Positions 16,724-24,600 of a stretch of DNA of 64,000 nt are shown one piece after another. The notes under the pieces are model-generated. The model was not told the DNA's origin. It saw only the letters and a program-made list of their open reading frames with translations, and ran no database searches. Source of the stretch: BOG-931 sp963781725 (GTDB lineage Bacteria > Pseudomonadota > Alphaproteobacteria > Rhizobiales > Xanthobacteraceae); assembly GCA_963781725.1 (NCBI GenBank), contig CAWAGV010000002.1, positions 1,736,001-1,800,000 on the forward strand, in the 5' to 3' direction. Both the position numbers and the translations under genes were made by a program. The stretch's first letter is position 1; the number at the start of each line of letters is the position of its first letter.

Positions 16724-17698
16724 TTAGCACGCCACCTTCACCGGCTTGCCTTCGGCGATCGAACGGATGATCGCCTCGAAGGCGCCGACGACGTCGAGCA
16801 TGTCGGCGGTGGTGACCGGAAACGGCTTGCCGGTCTCGATGGTCTCGGCAAACGCTTCGAGCAGCACCGCTAGCGAGTTGACTGGCGGAAAGGTCCGCAG
16901 CTCCGGCGATTTGCCGATCAGCGACAGCGTCAGCGTGGTCTCGTCGCGGGATTCCACTGAACCCTTCGTGCCGAACACGTGAATGCGCCAGTACATCGGC
17001 GCGGCGCGCACGGTGGCGAGCAGCCCGGTCGCGCCGCTCTCGAACTGCAGCAGCGCCGCGGCGACGTCGCGCGGATCGGGTGGCGGCTTGCGCGAAAATG
17101 TCTTGGCGTCGGCCGACGCAATCGGTCCGGCCAGATTGACGAAGGCGTCGACGAGGTGAAGCCCGCCGCCGGTCATGCCGCCGCCCGGCGATTCGCGGGG
17201 ATCGTCGCGCCAGCCGCCGGTGACGCGTGTCGAGTGTTCGTTGCTGAAGTGCCCCTCGACGTGCAGCACGTCGCCGATCACGCCATCGGCGACGATCCGC
17301 TTGAGCTCGCGCATCGAGGCAAAGCACCTTTTGTTGTTGCCGAGCGCGAACGGCACGCCGGCCTTGGTGACGGCGGCGATGGCGCGTTCGGCTTCGGCGC
17401 GGGTCAGCGCCAGCGGTTTCTCGCACCAGACCGGCTTGCCGGCCGCGGCGACCGCGCTGATCTGATCGACGTGCAGGGAATGCGGCGTTGCCAGAAAGAC
17501 CGCCCGCACTTTGGGGTCGGCAACGGCATCGGCCAGCTCGGTCCCCAGCGTGAAGCCGTGTTTGCCGGCGAAATCGGCAAGCTGTTCGGGCTCCTTGCAG
17601 ATACCGCGCACAAAGCGCAGCCGGCGGCTCTTGCCCTGCGTCGCTTCGACGATGCCCTTGCCCCAGCGTCCGAGGCCGACGATTGCCGCATCGATCAT
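16724..17698 (-). CDS. Gfo/Idh/MocA-family NAD(P)-dependent oxidoreductase
   Basis: This 324-residue protein has an N-terminal Rossmann fold (AAIVGLGRWGKGIVEA, residues 4-19, with GxGxxG-type glycines). The second family motif CEKPLALTRAEAERAI (about 95-110) contains the EKP that positions the nicotinamide. The C-terminal sheet domain includes GGGMTGGGLHLVDAFVNLAG with the conserved His. Most members act on sugars or cyclitols, and some (LigC type) act on aromatic ring-cleavage products. This one is quite different from the ligC-like gene at 61345. It stands alone and convergent to the Bug pair; substrate unknown. Confidence 0.82.
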   Translation of the reverse strand: MIDAAIVGLGRWGKGIVEATQGKSRRLRFVRGICKEPEQLADFAGKHGFTLGTELADAVADPKVRAVFLATPHSLHVDQISAVAAAGKPVWCEKPLALTRAEAERAIAAVTKAGVPFALGNNKRCFASMRELKRIVADGVIGDVLHVEGHFSNEHSTRVTGGWRDDPRESPGGGMTGGGLHLVDAFVNLAGPIASADAKTFSRKPPPDPRDVAAALLQFESGATGLLATVRAAPMYWRIHVFGTKGSVESRDETTLTLSLIGKSPELRTFPPVNSLAVLLEAFAETIETGKPFPVTTADMLDVVGAFEAIIRSIAEGKPVKVAC

Positions 17699-17768
17699 GG
17701 CGTGCTCTTCAGGTTGCCGACGGAAAGCATGTCATAATTCATTCTAGTCACTGGAGGGAGATCAGACC

Positions 17769-18155
17769 ATGGACGACAACGACCAGTACCAGCGCGGGCT
17801 GAAGCTGCGCACCGCAATGTTCGGCCGCGAGGCGGTCGACAAGCGGATGAACGCGTTCGGCGATTTCGGCAAGCCGCTGCAGCACATCATCAATGCCTAT
17901 GCCTATGGCGATGTCTGGCAGCGTTCGGCGTTGCCGCCGGCAACCAAGTCGCTGGTCATGGTGGCGATGATGGCGGCCGCCGGCTATCAGAACGAGCTTG
18001 GCGTGCATCTGCGCGGCGCACTGAAGAACGGCTGCAAGCCCGAAGAAATCCAGGAAGTCCTGCTGCTGCTGACGCTCTACTGCGGCATCCCCGCCGCCAA
18101 CGAGGCGCATCGCATCGCCGCCGACGCGTTGCGCGAGCACGGCGTGCGCCTATGA
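17769..18155 (+). CDS. Carboxymuconolactone decarboxylase (CMD)-family protein
   Basis: This 128-residue all-helical protein is the usual length for PcaC-type CMD proteins. The core reads RSALPPATKSLVMVAMMAAAGYQNELGVHLRGALKNGCKPEEIQEVLLLLTLYCGIPAANEA in pieces, including the conserved Glu and the His of the ELGVHLRGA segment. No AhpD-like CxxC pair is present, so a redox role is unlikely. Strict PcaC assignment would need ortho-cleavage neighbours, which are absent. A role in opening or decarboxylating a lactone-type intermediate is only inference. ATG 17769 has GAGGGAGAT upstream. A GST gene follows 27 bases later. Confidence 0.8.
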   Translation: MDDNDQYQRGLKLRTAMFGREAVDKRMNAFGDFGKPLQHIINAYAYGDVWQRSALPPATKSLVMVAMMAAAGYQNELGVHLRGALKNGCKPEEIQEVLLLLTLYCGIPAANEAHRIAADALREHGVRL

Positions 18156-18182
18156 TGCGCATCGAAATGGAGGGAAGGCGGC

Positions 18183-19040
18183 ATGGTGCAGTTGGTCGAT
18201 AGCGACATCAAGACCCGCGAAGTGCTCGGCTGGCAGGGCGTGCATGTGCTGCACTTCATGGGTTCGTCGTGTTCGCAGAAGCTGCGGGTGTTCCTCAATC
18301 TCAAGGGCATCCCGTGGCAGTCGCACCCGATCGATCTGCCGAATTACGAGAACATGCAGCCGTGGTTTCTCGGCATCAATCCGCGCGGGCTGGTGCCGGT
18401 GCTGGTGCATGACGGCGCGGTGCATATCGAAAGCAACGACATCATCCAGTATCTGGAGCGGACATTTCCGGCGCCGCGGCTCATACCCGCCGGCCACGAG
18501 ACCGAAGTCGCCGCGTTGCTACGGCATGAGGACGACCTGCATCTCGACCTGCGCACCTTAAGCTTCCGCTTCGTGTTCGCGCCGCCCGGCCCGCCGAAGC
18601 CCGACGCGGCGCTTGAAAGCTATCGGAGCAACGGCGCTGGCACTGTCGGCGGTGCCAAGGATCACGAAAAGCAGGTGCAGATCGAGTTCTGGCAGCGCGC
18701 GGCGAAAGAAGGCTTCACCGACGAGCGGGCACGCGCCTCGGCGCTGCGCTTTCGTGCCGAATTCGACGCGCTGGAAAAGCGGCTGGCGAAGCAGCCTTAT
18801 CTCATGGGCGAAGAATTGAGCGTGCTCGACATCGCCTGGCTGATCTACGTGCACCGGTTGTCGCTGGCCGGCTATCCGTTCGCGCGGCTGCACCCGCGTG
18901 TGCAGGCCTGGGCGGATAAGCTTCGCGCGATGCCTGAATTCGCCAAAGAGATTGGTCAGCTTCGTCATTCGCCGCAACAGCTCGAAGCCGTTCACCGGGC
19001 GCAGGCCGGCAAGACGCTGGAAGCGGTCGCGGGATTTTAG
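18183..19040 (+). CDS. Glutathione S-transferase-family protein, beta-etherase-like
   Basis: This 285-residue protein has an N-terminal thioredoxin-like domain with SSCSQKLRVFLNLKGI (about 29-44) and the glutathione-binding NPRGLVPVLVHDGAVHIESNDIIQYLE, which contains the cis-Pro and the E-S pair. The helical C-terminal domain follows. It is longer than typical 200-230-residue GSTs. An insertion with KDHEKQVQIEFWQRAAKEGF then RFRAEFDALEKRL recalls LigF-like lignin beta-etherases, by eye only. The start follows GGAGGGAAGGCGGC. Together with the CMD gene it could belong to lignin dimer breakdown. Alternative: a general detoxification GST. Confidence 0.78.
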   Translation: MVQLVDSDIKTREVLGWQGVHVLHFMGSSCSQKLRVFLNLKGIPWQSHPIDLPNYENMQPWFLGINPRGLVPVLVHDGAVHIESNDIIQYLERTFPAPRLIPAGHETEVAALLRHEDDLHLDLRTLSFRFVFAPPGPPKPDAALESYRSNGAGTVGGAKDHEKQVQIEFWQRAAKEGFTDERARASALRFRAEFDALEKRLAKQPYLMGEELSVLDIAWLIYVHRLSLAGYPFARLHPRVQAWADKLRAMPEFAKEIGQLRHSPQQLEAVHRAQAGKTLEAVAGF

Positions 19041-19070
19041 ATAGATGACTTCGGCATGGGATAATCTCTG

Positions 19071-19128
19071 CTCGTCCCCGCGAAAGCGGGGACCCAGCTG
19101 GATTCCCGCTTTCGCGGGAATGAGCGGG
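19071..19128. repeat. Palindromic repeat overlapping the start of the ModA-like gene
   Basis: This is an inverted copy of the 10070/16657 repeat pair: GTCCCCGCGAAAGCGGGGAC followed by ATTCCCGCTTTCGCGGGAAT. Its last bases supply the ATG at 19120, so the element is fused to the signal-peptide coding start of the next gene. Confidence 0.6.
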
Positions 19129-19884
19129 TGGTGCGCTGTGATCGCCCTTATTGCGATGCTCGTGACCGCGGGAACCGCGCGCGCCGCCGAGGTCAACGCA
19201 TTCATCTCGACCGCGATAAAATCGGTGACCGATGAATTGTTGCCGCCGTTCGAGCGCGCGAGCGGCACCGCCATTCATGCGCTCTATGCGCCGCCCGGCG
19301 CGCTGCTCAAGCATTTCGAGGCCGGCGAGCCCGCCGACGTCTTTCTGACCGGCAGCGATGCGATCGACAAGCTGATCGCCGAAGGCAAAGTGGCGCCCGG
19401 GCGCGTCGATCTGGCGACGACCGGGATCGGCATCTGTGTCAAGAAAGGCGCGCCGCATCCCGATGTCGCGACGCCCGATGCGTTCAAGCGCGCGCTGCTT
19501 GCCGCCGCGAGCGTCGCCTATGTCGCGCCGTCCGGCGGCAGCGTCACCGGACCGCATATCGAGGCGATGTTCACGAAGCTCGGCATCGCCGAGCAGATGG
19601 CGGCAAAGACCGTGTTGGCCGCGGGTGGGCCGAACGGCCGGGTCAGCGTCAAGGTATCGAGCGGCGAAGCCGTCATCGGATTGCAGCAGGTATCGGAGTT
19701 GCTCACCAACCCTGATGTGGATGTGATCGGAATGCTGCCGGGCGACTTGCAGCAGACCACGATCTACTCTGCAGGCGTCACGACGAGCGCGAAGAACGCC
19801 GAAGGCGCCAAGGCCATCATCGCGGCGATGGCCGCGCCGTCGGCGAAGCCGATCTACAAGGCGAAAGGGCTCGATCCATTATGA
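19120..19884 (+). CDS. ModA-like periplasmic substrate-binding protein (copy 1)
   Basis: This protein of about 254 residues has a signal peptide (MSGWCAVIALIAMLVTAGTARA) and a type-2 periplasmic-binding fold like ModA molybdate receptors. Motifs include FLTGSDAIDKLIAEGKV, GIGICVKKGAPHPDV and AVIGLQQVSELL. ATG 19120 makes the signal peptide the same length as in the next gene, a clear paralogue. An in-frame ATG at 19045 would instead translate the palindromic repeat, so I reject it. The stop overlaps the start of copy 2 (ATGA). No ModB or ModC is near. Whether it binds an oxyanion or an organic ligand is open. Confidence 0.75.
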   Translation: MSGWCAVIALIAMLVTAGTARAAEVNAFISTAIKSVTDELLPPFERASGTAIHALYAPPGALLKHFEAGEPADVFLTGSDAIDKLIAEGKVAPGRVDLATTGIGICVKKGAPHPDVATPDAFKRALLAAASVAYVAPSGGSVTGPHIEAMFTKLGIAEQMAAKTVLAAGGPNGRVSVKVSSGEAVIGLQQVSELLTNPDVDVIGMLPGDLQQTTIYSAGVTTSAKNAEGAKAIIAAMAAPSAKPIYKAKGLDPL

Positions 19885-20645
19885 CGACGATCATCCGCAT
19901 GGCCGCGCTGGCAGCCGCATTGTTCATGACCGCCGACGTGGCGCGGGCGGCGGAGCTTCACGCCCTGATCACGACGGCAATGAAGGATGCGGTCGACGAA
20001 CTGGTGCCGCGCTTCGCTCAAGATACCGGCAACGCGGTGACCATGAGCTTCGGTCCGTCCGGCGGTGTGGCGCGCCGCTTTCTCGGTGGCGAGCCAGCCG
20101 ATGTCGTCGTCATCGGATCGGACGCGCTCGACGACCTGATCCGGCAGGGCAAGGTGCTGTCCGGCGCCACCGCGATCGCGCGCACCGGCATCGGCATTTG
20201 CGTGAAGAAGGGCGCGCCGCATCCCGACGTCTCGACGCCGGAAGCGCTCAAGCGCGCGCTGCTTGCGGCGAAAACAGTTGGCTATACGGCGCCGGCCGGC
20301 GGCGGCGTCACTGCGGCACCGATCCTGCGCGTGTTCGAGCGGCTCGGCATCAGCGAGCAAGTTGCGGCCAAAACCAGGCTTGCCGCCGGCGGCCCAAACG
20401 GCCGTGTCAGCGTGTTGGTGTCGAGCGGCGAGGCCGAAATCGGGCTGCAACAGGTGTCCGAACTGATGACTAATCCCGGCGTCGACGTCGTCGGCATGCT
20501 GCCGCCGGATTTGCAGCAGATCACGACCTATGCCGCCGGGATCGCCTCGGACGCCAAGGAGCCCGCGGCGGGACGCGCTCTGATCGGTTTTCTGGCATCG
20601 TCGACCGCCACCGCAGTCTACAAGACGAAGGGCTTGGTGTTCTGA
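19881..20645 (+). CDS. ModA-like periplasmic substrate-binding protein (copy 2)
   Basis: The 254-residue precursor has a signal peptide ending near DVARA. It is a tandem paralogue of the previous gene: both contain GIGICVKKGAPHPDV, KRALLAA and AAGGPNGRVSV, and both end with IYKAKGL or VYKTKGL. Its start overlaps the previous stop by four bases, so translation is probably coupled. Like copy 1 it resembles ModA but lacks an adjacent permease or ATPase. The conserved core with diverged edges suggests different ligands. It is convergent with the deacetylase-like gene, with 16 bases between stops. Confidence 0.8.
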   Translation: MTTIIRMAALAAALFMTADVARAAELHALITTAMKDAVDELVPRFAQDTGNAVTMSFGPSGGVARRFLGGEPADVVVIGSDALDDLIRQGKVLSGATAIARTGIGICVKKGAPHPDVSTPEALKRALLAAKTVGYTAPAGGGVTAAPILRVFERLGISEQVAAKTRLAAGGPNGRVSVLVSSGEAEIGLQQVSELMTNPGVDVVGMLPPDLQQITTYAAGIASDAKEPAAGRALIGFLASSTATAVYKTKGLVF

Positions 20646-20661
20646 CGCCGTTCGCTTCGCT

Positions 20662-21540
20662 CTACGCCGGCTTCGTCACCTGCGTGGCGTACCAGTCGTA
20701 GATCTGCTGCCCGGTCCAGTGCACCACGTCGTGTCTGTTGATGTAGTCGTACAGCTCTTCGAAATATTTGATACGGTGCGCGGCGCCGGTGACATAAGGG
20801 TGCACGCCGATCGCCATCACCCGCGCCAATTCCACCGACTCCGCATAAAGCCGGTCGAAGGCGTCGACGGCTCGCCGCAACAGCACGTCGGATTCGTGAT
20901 GGTGCGAGATCATCAGCGTGATGTCGTTGATCTCGGCGCTGTAGGGCACGGCGAGGATCGGGCCAGTTTTGGTCTTCACCCACAGCGGCTGGTCGTCGAG
21001 GATCCAGTCGCCAAACCAGGTCAGGCCGGCTTCGGTGACATAGTCCAGGGTATCGTGGGTCTGGCCGCGGCCCGGGCCGAGCCAGCCGGTCGGCCGCTTG
21101 CCGGTGAATTGTTCGATCACGTCGCAGGATTGCTTGATCACGGCGCGCTGATCTTCGATCTGCTGGATCGGCATCTGCACGTAGGAGTGCGCCATGAATT
21201 CCCAAGCGGCGTCGCGCGCCGCCGCCGCCACTTCGGGATAAGTCTCGCAGACCTTGGCGTTGATTGACATGGTCGGCGTCACGCCCGCAGCTTCGAGCGC
21301 GCGCAGTAGCCGCCAGAATCCGACCCGCATGCCGTATTCGTACCAGGTCCAGTTCGGCATATCGGGGATCGGCGTCTGCCCCATCGGCGGCTGCGACAGC
21401 TGCCGTGCCATCGGCCGGGTAATCTCCCATTCCTCGATATTGACCACCGACCACACGATCATGCGCGCCCGGCCGGGCAGCTTGAGCGGCGGCCGCGTGA
21501 ACGGCGACGAATAGGACAGGCGATCGCGCGGCAGCATCAT
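20662..21540 (-). CDS. Polysaccharide-deacetylase-fold hydrolase, allantoinase/cyclic imidase-like
   Basis: This 292-residue protein has the NodB/CE4-type fold found also in PuuE allantoinase and cyclic imide hydrolases. Seen are the N-terminal strand IVWSVVNIEEW, then EYGMRVGFWRLLRALEAAGV and a metal-site-like MAHSYVQMP. Further on are GWLGPGRGQTHDTLDYVTEAGLTWFGDW and HPYVTGAAHRIKYFEEL near the end. There is no signal peptide, which argues for a cytoplasmic metabolite, not cell-wall glycan. ATG 21540 follows GAGAGGGG, and the longer TTG start is less likely. It is the last gene of a four-gene operon with a monooxygenase, flavin reductase and RidA-like protein, which points to C-N bond hydrolysis of a ring or amide (inference). 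Confidence 0.75.
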   Translation of the reverse strand: MMLPRDRLSYSSPFTRPPLKLPGRARMIVWSVVNIEEWEITRPMARQLSQPPMGQTPIPDMPNWTWYEYGMRVGFWRLLRALEAAGVTPTMSINAKVCETYPEVAAAARDAAWEFMAHSYVQMPIQQIEDQRAVIKQSCDVIEQFTGKRPTGWLGPGRGQTHDTLDYVTEAGLTWFGDWILDDQPLWVKTKTGPILAVPYSAEINDITLMISHHHESDVLLRRAVDAFDRLYAESVELARVMAIGVHPYVTGAAHRIKYFEELYDYINRHDVVHWTGQQIYDWYATQVTKPA

Positions 21541-21579
21541 GATGAAACCCCTCTCACCCAACTCTACGGCGCTACACGC

Positions 21580-22335
21580 TCAGGCCTTGATGACCTCTTC
21601 GAACGCCACGCCGCGGCAATCCATTTCGTAATCGAGGCCAATCACCGGCGGCCGGCAATAATGCCAGGTCAGGCCGGATTGCGCCGCGCCGCGCCGGATG
21701 AGTTCGTCGGCGAAAAACGGATGCAGGTCGTGGACGGTGTAGACTTGTGCCGCCGTGGTGTCGCGCCAAGTGAAGCCGAGCGCGGCCATGCGGCGCTCCA
21801 TCTCGCCGAGCACGAAGCGCGCCTTCTCGCGAAGGCCGTCCGGGCTTACATCGCCGAGCCGTATGATGCGCTCGCGATAACTGGCGTGGCCTTCCTGCGC
21901 TTCGGCGCTGCCGGCGATCACGAACGATGGCGCGGCGTCTGTTGCCGGTTCGGTAAAGGAAAAAGCATGGAACGATGGCTCCGCGAGCGGTTCGATCTCG
22001 GGACAGACGTTGCTGCGTGCCACCGGGTTCGTCGTACCGTCGAAGATCGACCAGCGCTTAAGCGTTTCGACATATTTCCGGTTGAAGGCGATGAACCCTT
22101 CTTCGCTGAATTGCGCCGGCGAGCGCAGCTCGCACTGGCAGAACGCGGTGAGCGGCCGTCCTGACGCGCCAATGAATTGTTCGATCCGGGCAAAGCCCTG
22201 CGCCAGCGGCACCGGGCGCGCGAAGCGCACACGGCGGATGCGATAGCCCGGCATCGCGGCGACTCCGCCGGAATACTGAAACACCGCCTTGATGAATCGG
22301 TAGCCGCCCGGTTGGAATTCTACTGTCTCTGCCAT
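21580..22335 (-). CDS. RidA/YjgF-like protein, possibly of the aminomuconate deaminase (CnbZ) kind
   Basis: I do not recognise this 251-residue protein with certainty. The C-terminal half reads like a RidA-fold domain: REKARFVLGEMERRMAALGF, TTAAQVYTVHDLHPF and IGLDYEMDCRGV match the helix and strands that precede the RidA active site. The N-terminal half (FQPGGYRFIKAVFQYSGGV) is not obviously a second RidA domain. The overall layout recalls the 2-amino-5-chloromuconate deaminase CnbZ. RidA-like enzymes hydrolyse enamines or imines and release ammonia. It starts 5 bases after the flavin reductase stop; GTG 22347 is an alternative start. Function is inferred from fold and operon. Confidence 0.55.
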   Translation of the reverse strand: MAETVEFQPGGYRFIKAVFQYSGGVAAMPGYRIRRVRFARPVPLAQGFARIEQFIGASGRPLTAFCQCELRSPAQFSEEGFIAFNRKYVETLKRWSIFDGTTNPVARSNVCPEIEPLAEPSFHAFSFTEPATDAAPSFVIAGSAEAQEGHASYRERIIRLGDVSPDGLREKARFVLGEMERRMAALGFTWRDTTAAQVYTVHDLHPFFADELIRRGAAQSGLTWHYCRPPVIGLDYEMDCRGVAFEEVIKA

Positions 22336-22340
22336 CGCTT

Positions 22341-22874
22341 TCACCACCCATGCAGCAGCCGCTCGTCGTCCTCGCTCGCGCCGGGGCGCGGACGGTCGAG
22401 CTGATGATAGCGGCCGGAGAAGAACACCAGCGGCGCGCCGACCGAGCCGGCCGGGCGGCCAAGCGACAGCACCTTGCCGACAAGAATGAGGTGGTCGCCG
22501 CCGTCATACGCGGCATAACGCTCGCACTCGAAATGCGCGAGCGCGCCGGGCAGCAGCGGCACGCCGGTCGAGGCCGATATCGGCTCGATGCCCGACCATT
22601 TGCCGGCCCCGGATTTGGCGAACCGCGTCGACAGCCCGTCCTGGGATTCGGCCAGCACGTTGATGCCCCAGTCCCTGGCCTCTTCCCAGACCGCGAAGCT
22701 CTGCACGGTGCGTGCGACCGAGAACAGCACCAGCGGCGGATCGAGCGACACCGAGTTGAACGAACTTACCGTCATGCCGTGCAGCGCGCCGTCGGAGCCG
22801 CGGGCGGTGATGACGGCGACGCCGGTCGGGAAAGCTCCGAGCGCCTTGCGGAAATCGCCTGACGAAAAGCTCAT
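22341..22874 (-). CDS. Flavin reductase (HpaC/RutF-like)
   Basis: This 177-residue protein of the flavin-reductase-like FMN-binding split-barrel family is the usual size for HpaC or RutF. Typical motifs are FRKALGAFPTGVAVITA (about 8-24), GMTVSSFNSVSLDPPLVLFSVAR (about 34-56) and a C-terminal FFSGRYHQL. It reduces FMN or FAD with NAD(P)H and hands the reduced flavin to the monooxygenase encoded 19 bases upstream. ATG 22874 has AGGA 6 bases before it. The long in-frame extension upstream lies inside the monooxygenase gene and is rejected. Confidence 0.88.
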   Translation of the reverse strand: MSFSSGDFRKALGAFPTGVAVITARGSDGALHGMTVSSFNSVSLDPPLVLFSVARTVQSFAVWEEARDWGINVLAESQDGLSTRFAKSGAGKWSGIEPISASTGVPLLPGALAHFECERYAAYDGGDHLILVGKVLSLGRPAGSVGAPLVFFSGRYHQLDRPRPGASEDDERLLHGW

Positions 22875-22893
22875 TGTGTCCTGTTCGTGATGA

Positions 22894-24366
22894 TTATTCA
22901 GAAGCCTTGGCGGCTTCGGCGATGTCGTAGGTCGAGAGCAGATGATCGACCATGCCGCGCGCCACGCCCCAATCGAAGGTGCGGTAATTGTGTCCGTTGG
23001 TGACGAAGCGCGCCCCCGCATAGAACATTTCATATTGTGTGTGTCGCGAGCCGAACTCCGAACCGATCGCATCCCACGCCGCCTTCAGCATCTTCACCCG
23101 GTATTCCGGACTGAAATTCGGCGAGCGCTGGGTCTTGCGCAGGATCGTCGCCAGTTCCGGGTTCGACCAGTCGCGGAACGACGACGGCAGCATGATCAGC
23201 GAACCGCCGGCCAGATCGCGGATCAGATTGATCAGGCGTGGATAGAGCTCCTGCGTGGTCGATTGCGCGGCGTACATCATCTGCCGGTTCGGCAGATAGA
23301 ACGCGCCGTGCTGGTAGCCGGCGGCTTCCATGCCCCACAGCATGGCCTCAACCATGCCGACATTGGCGGCAAGGCCGCCGAGCTGCTCGCGCACCGACGG
23401 CATATTGGTGGTGCCGATCGCCTCGGTGATCTTGTGCGCGATGCCGACCAGGAATTTCAGCTTCACCGAAAGCCTGATCTGCGACTGGTAATTCTGGAAC
23501 ACGTGGCCGGGCGTGTCGTGGAACTGGGCGCGGCACATATCGACGTCGCGATACACGAAGACGCGCTCCCACGGCACCTTGACGTTGTCGAAGTAGAGTA
23601 GCGCGTCGTTCTCGTCGAACCGCGCCGACAGCGGATTGTCATAGACCGAGACCGCGTGCGCCTCGTAGCTCTTGCGCGACAGCACGCGCAGCCCGGGCGC
23701 ATTCATCGGCAACGCGCAGGAGAAGGCCAGCGCTTCCTCGCCGGGCTTCAGCGGCTGAAGATTGGCGACGAACACTTCGTTGGCCATGATCGAGCTGGTA
23801 CCAAGCATCTTGGCGCCGCGGATAGTGATGCCGGTGGAGTCTTCATCGACGATCTGCGCCACCAGTTCCTCGGCCTGATCGCCCCAGTCCTTGGAGCGGT
23901 CGGCTTGCGGATTGACGATCACATAGGTCAGGAACAGGTCGTTGCTGGTCGCATAGTCGACATAGTCCATCAGCGCCTTGGCGCGCGCCGGGCCGTGTTT
24001 CTGAAACACCTCGATGCCCATGCGCTGGCCGATCAGGGTCGAGGCGACGTGATCGGGCGAGCGGCCCATGTAGCCGTAAGACACCTGCGCCCAAGCTTGC
24101 AGGGCTTTGCGGCGCTGCACCAGTTCGTCGTAGTCGTGCGGCAATTGCCAGCAGCGGTTGACGCGACGAGTGCCGCCGTTCGGTACAAATGTCATCAAAT
24201 CCAGATTTTCCGGCCGCGCCTGGTAGTCGTAGAGCAGCGCCGCCGAGGCGACGGCATTGCGGTAGGCCGGATGCGTGGTGACGTCGTCGACGCGCACGCC
24301 GTCGATGTAGACGGCCCGCCCGTCCTGCAACGACTTGATGTGATCTGCCCCGGTTTTGCACTCCAT
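22894..24366 (-). CDS. HpaB-family flavin monooxygenase, oxygenase component
   Basis: This 490-residue member of the 4-hydroxyphenylacetate hydroxylase family is the first gene of a four-gene operon. The family N-terminus HIKSLQDGRAVYIDGVRVDDVTTHPA is clear. Compared with the paralogue at 504-2063, the active-site segments differ: GRSPDH at 101-106 in place of GRSPDY, and FLTYVIVNP in place of LNHALVNP. The Tyr and His seen in the phenol hydroxylase-like copy are thus exchanged for His and Tyr. This suggests a different substrate. The partner reductase is encoded 19 bases downstream. The ribosome site is weak (GAGGGTGCGGCA). Confidence 0.85.
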   Translation of the reverse strand: MECKTGADHIKSLQDGRAVYIDGVRVDDVTTHPAYRNAVASAALLYDYQARPENLDLMTFVPNGGTRRVNRCWQLPHDYDELVQRRKALQAWAQVSYGYMGRSPDHVASTLIGQRMGIEVFQKHGPARAKALMDYVDYATSNDLFLTYVIVNPQADRSKDWGDQAEELVAQIVDEDSTGITIRGAKMLGTSSIMANEVFVANLQPLKPGEEALAFSCALPMNAPGLRVLSRKSYEAHAVSVYDNPLSARFDENDALLYFDNVKVPWERVFVYRDVDMCRAQFHDTPGHVFQNYQSQIRLSVKLKFLVGIAHKITEAIGTTNMPSVREQLGGLAANVGMVEAMLWGMEAAGYQHGAFYLPNRQMMYAAQSTTQELYPRLINLIRDLAGGSLIMLPSSFRDWSNPELATILRKTQRSPNFSPEYRVKMLKAAWDAIGSEFGSRHTQYEMFYAGARFVTNGHNYRTFDWGVARGMVDHLLSTYDIAEAAKASE

Positions 24367-24484
24367 TGCCGCACCCTCAAACCTGCTCGGAGGGCCATCC
24401 TAACACAGGGGAATGTCCGTGCACGGTGCCGGCCCGCGGCGCAGCGATGGCGGAACGGACAGGCTTGCCGGCCGGTAACATCCG

Positions 24485-24520
24485 CCGCGGCGTGGCGGAA
24501 AGCCGCGGCGTGGCGGAAAG
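24485..24520. repeat. Exact 18-bp tandem duplication
   Basis: The unit CCGCGGCGTGGCGGAAAG occurs twice in a row in the space between the divergent monooxygenase operon and the small conserved gene at 24601. It could be a slippage product or a pair of regulator half-sites. It is the only clear structure in this 234-base gap. Confidence 0.8.
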
Positions 24521-24600
24521 ATGAATTCAGCCGGCGCGGCGAAACCAAACCGGGTCCTGCTCGTTTCTGCGATGGGGTTGTCGCGTAGAGGAGCGCCTAG

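Noticed and set aside
19045..19119. Upstream ATG start of the first ModA-like gene
   Set aside because: It would translate the palindromic repeat and make the signal peptide far longer than in the paralogue.
10070..19128. Repeated hairpins as a CRISPR array
   Set aside because: Copies are kilobases apart, are paired and inverted, and there are no regular spacers or cas genes.
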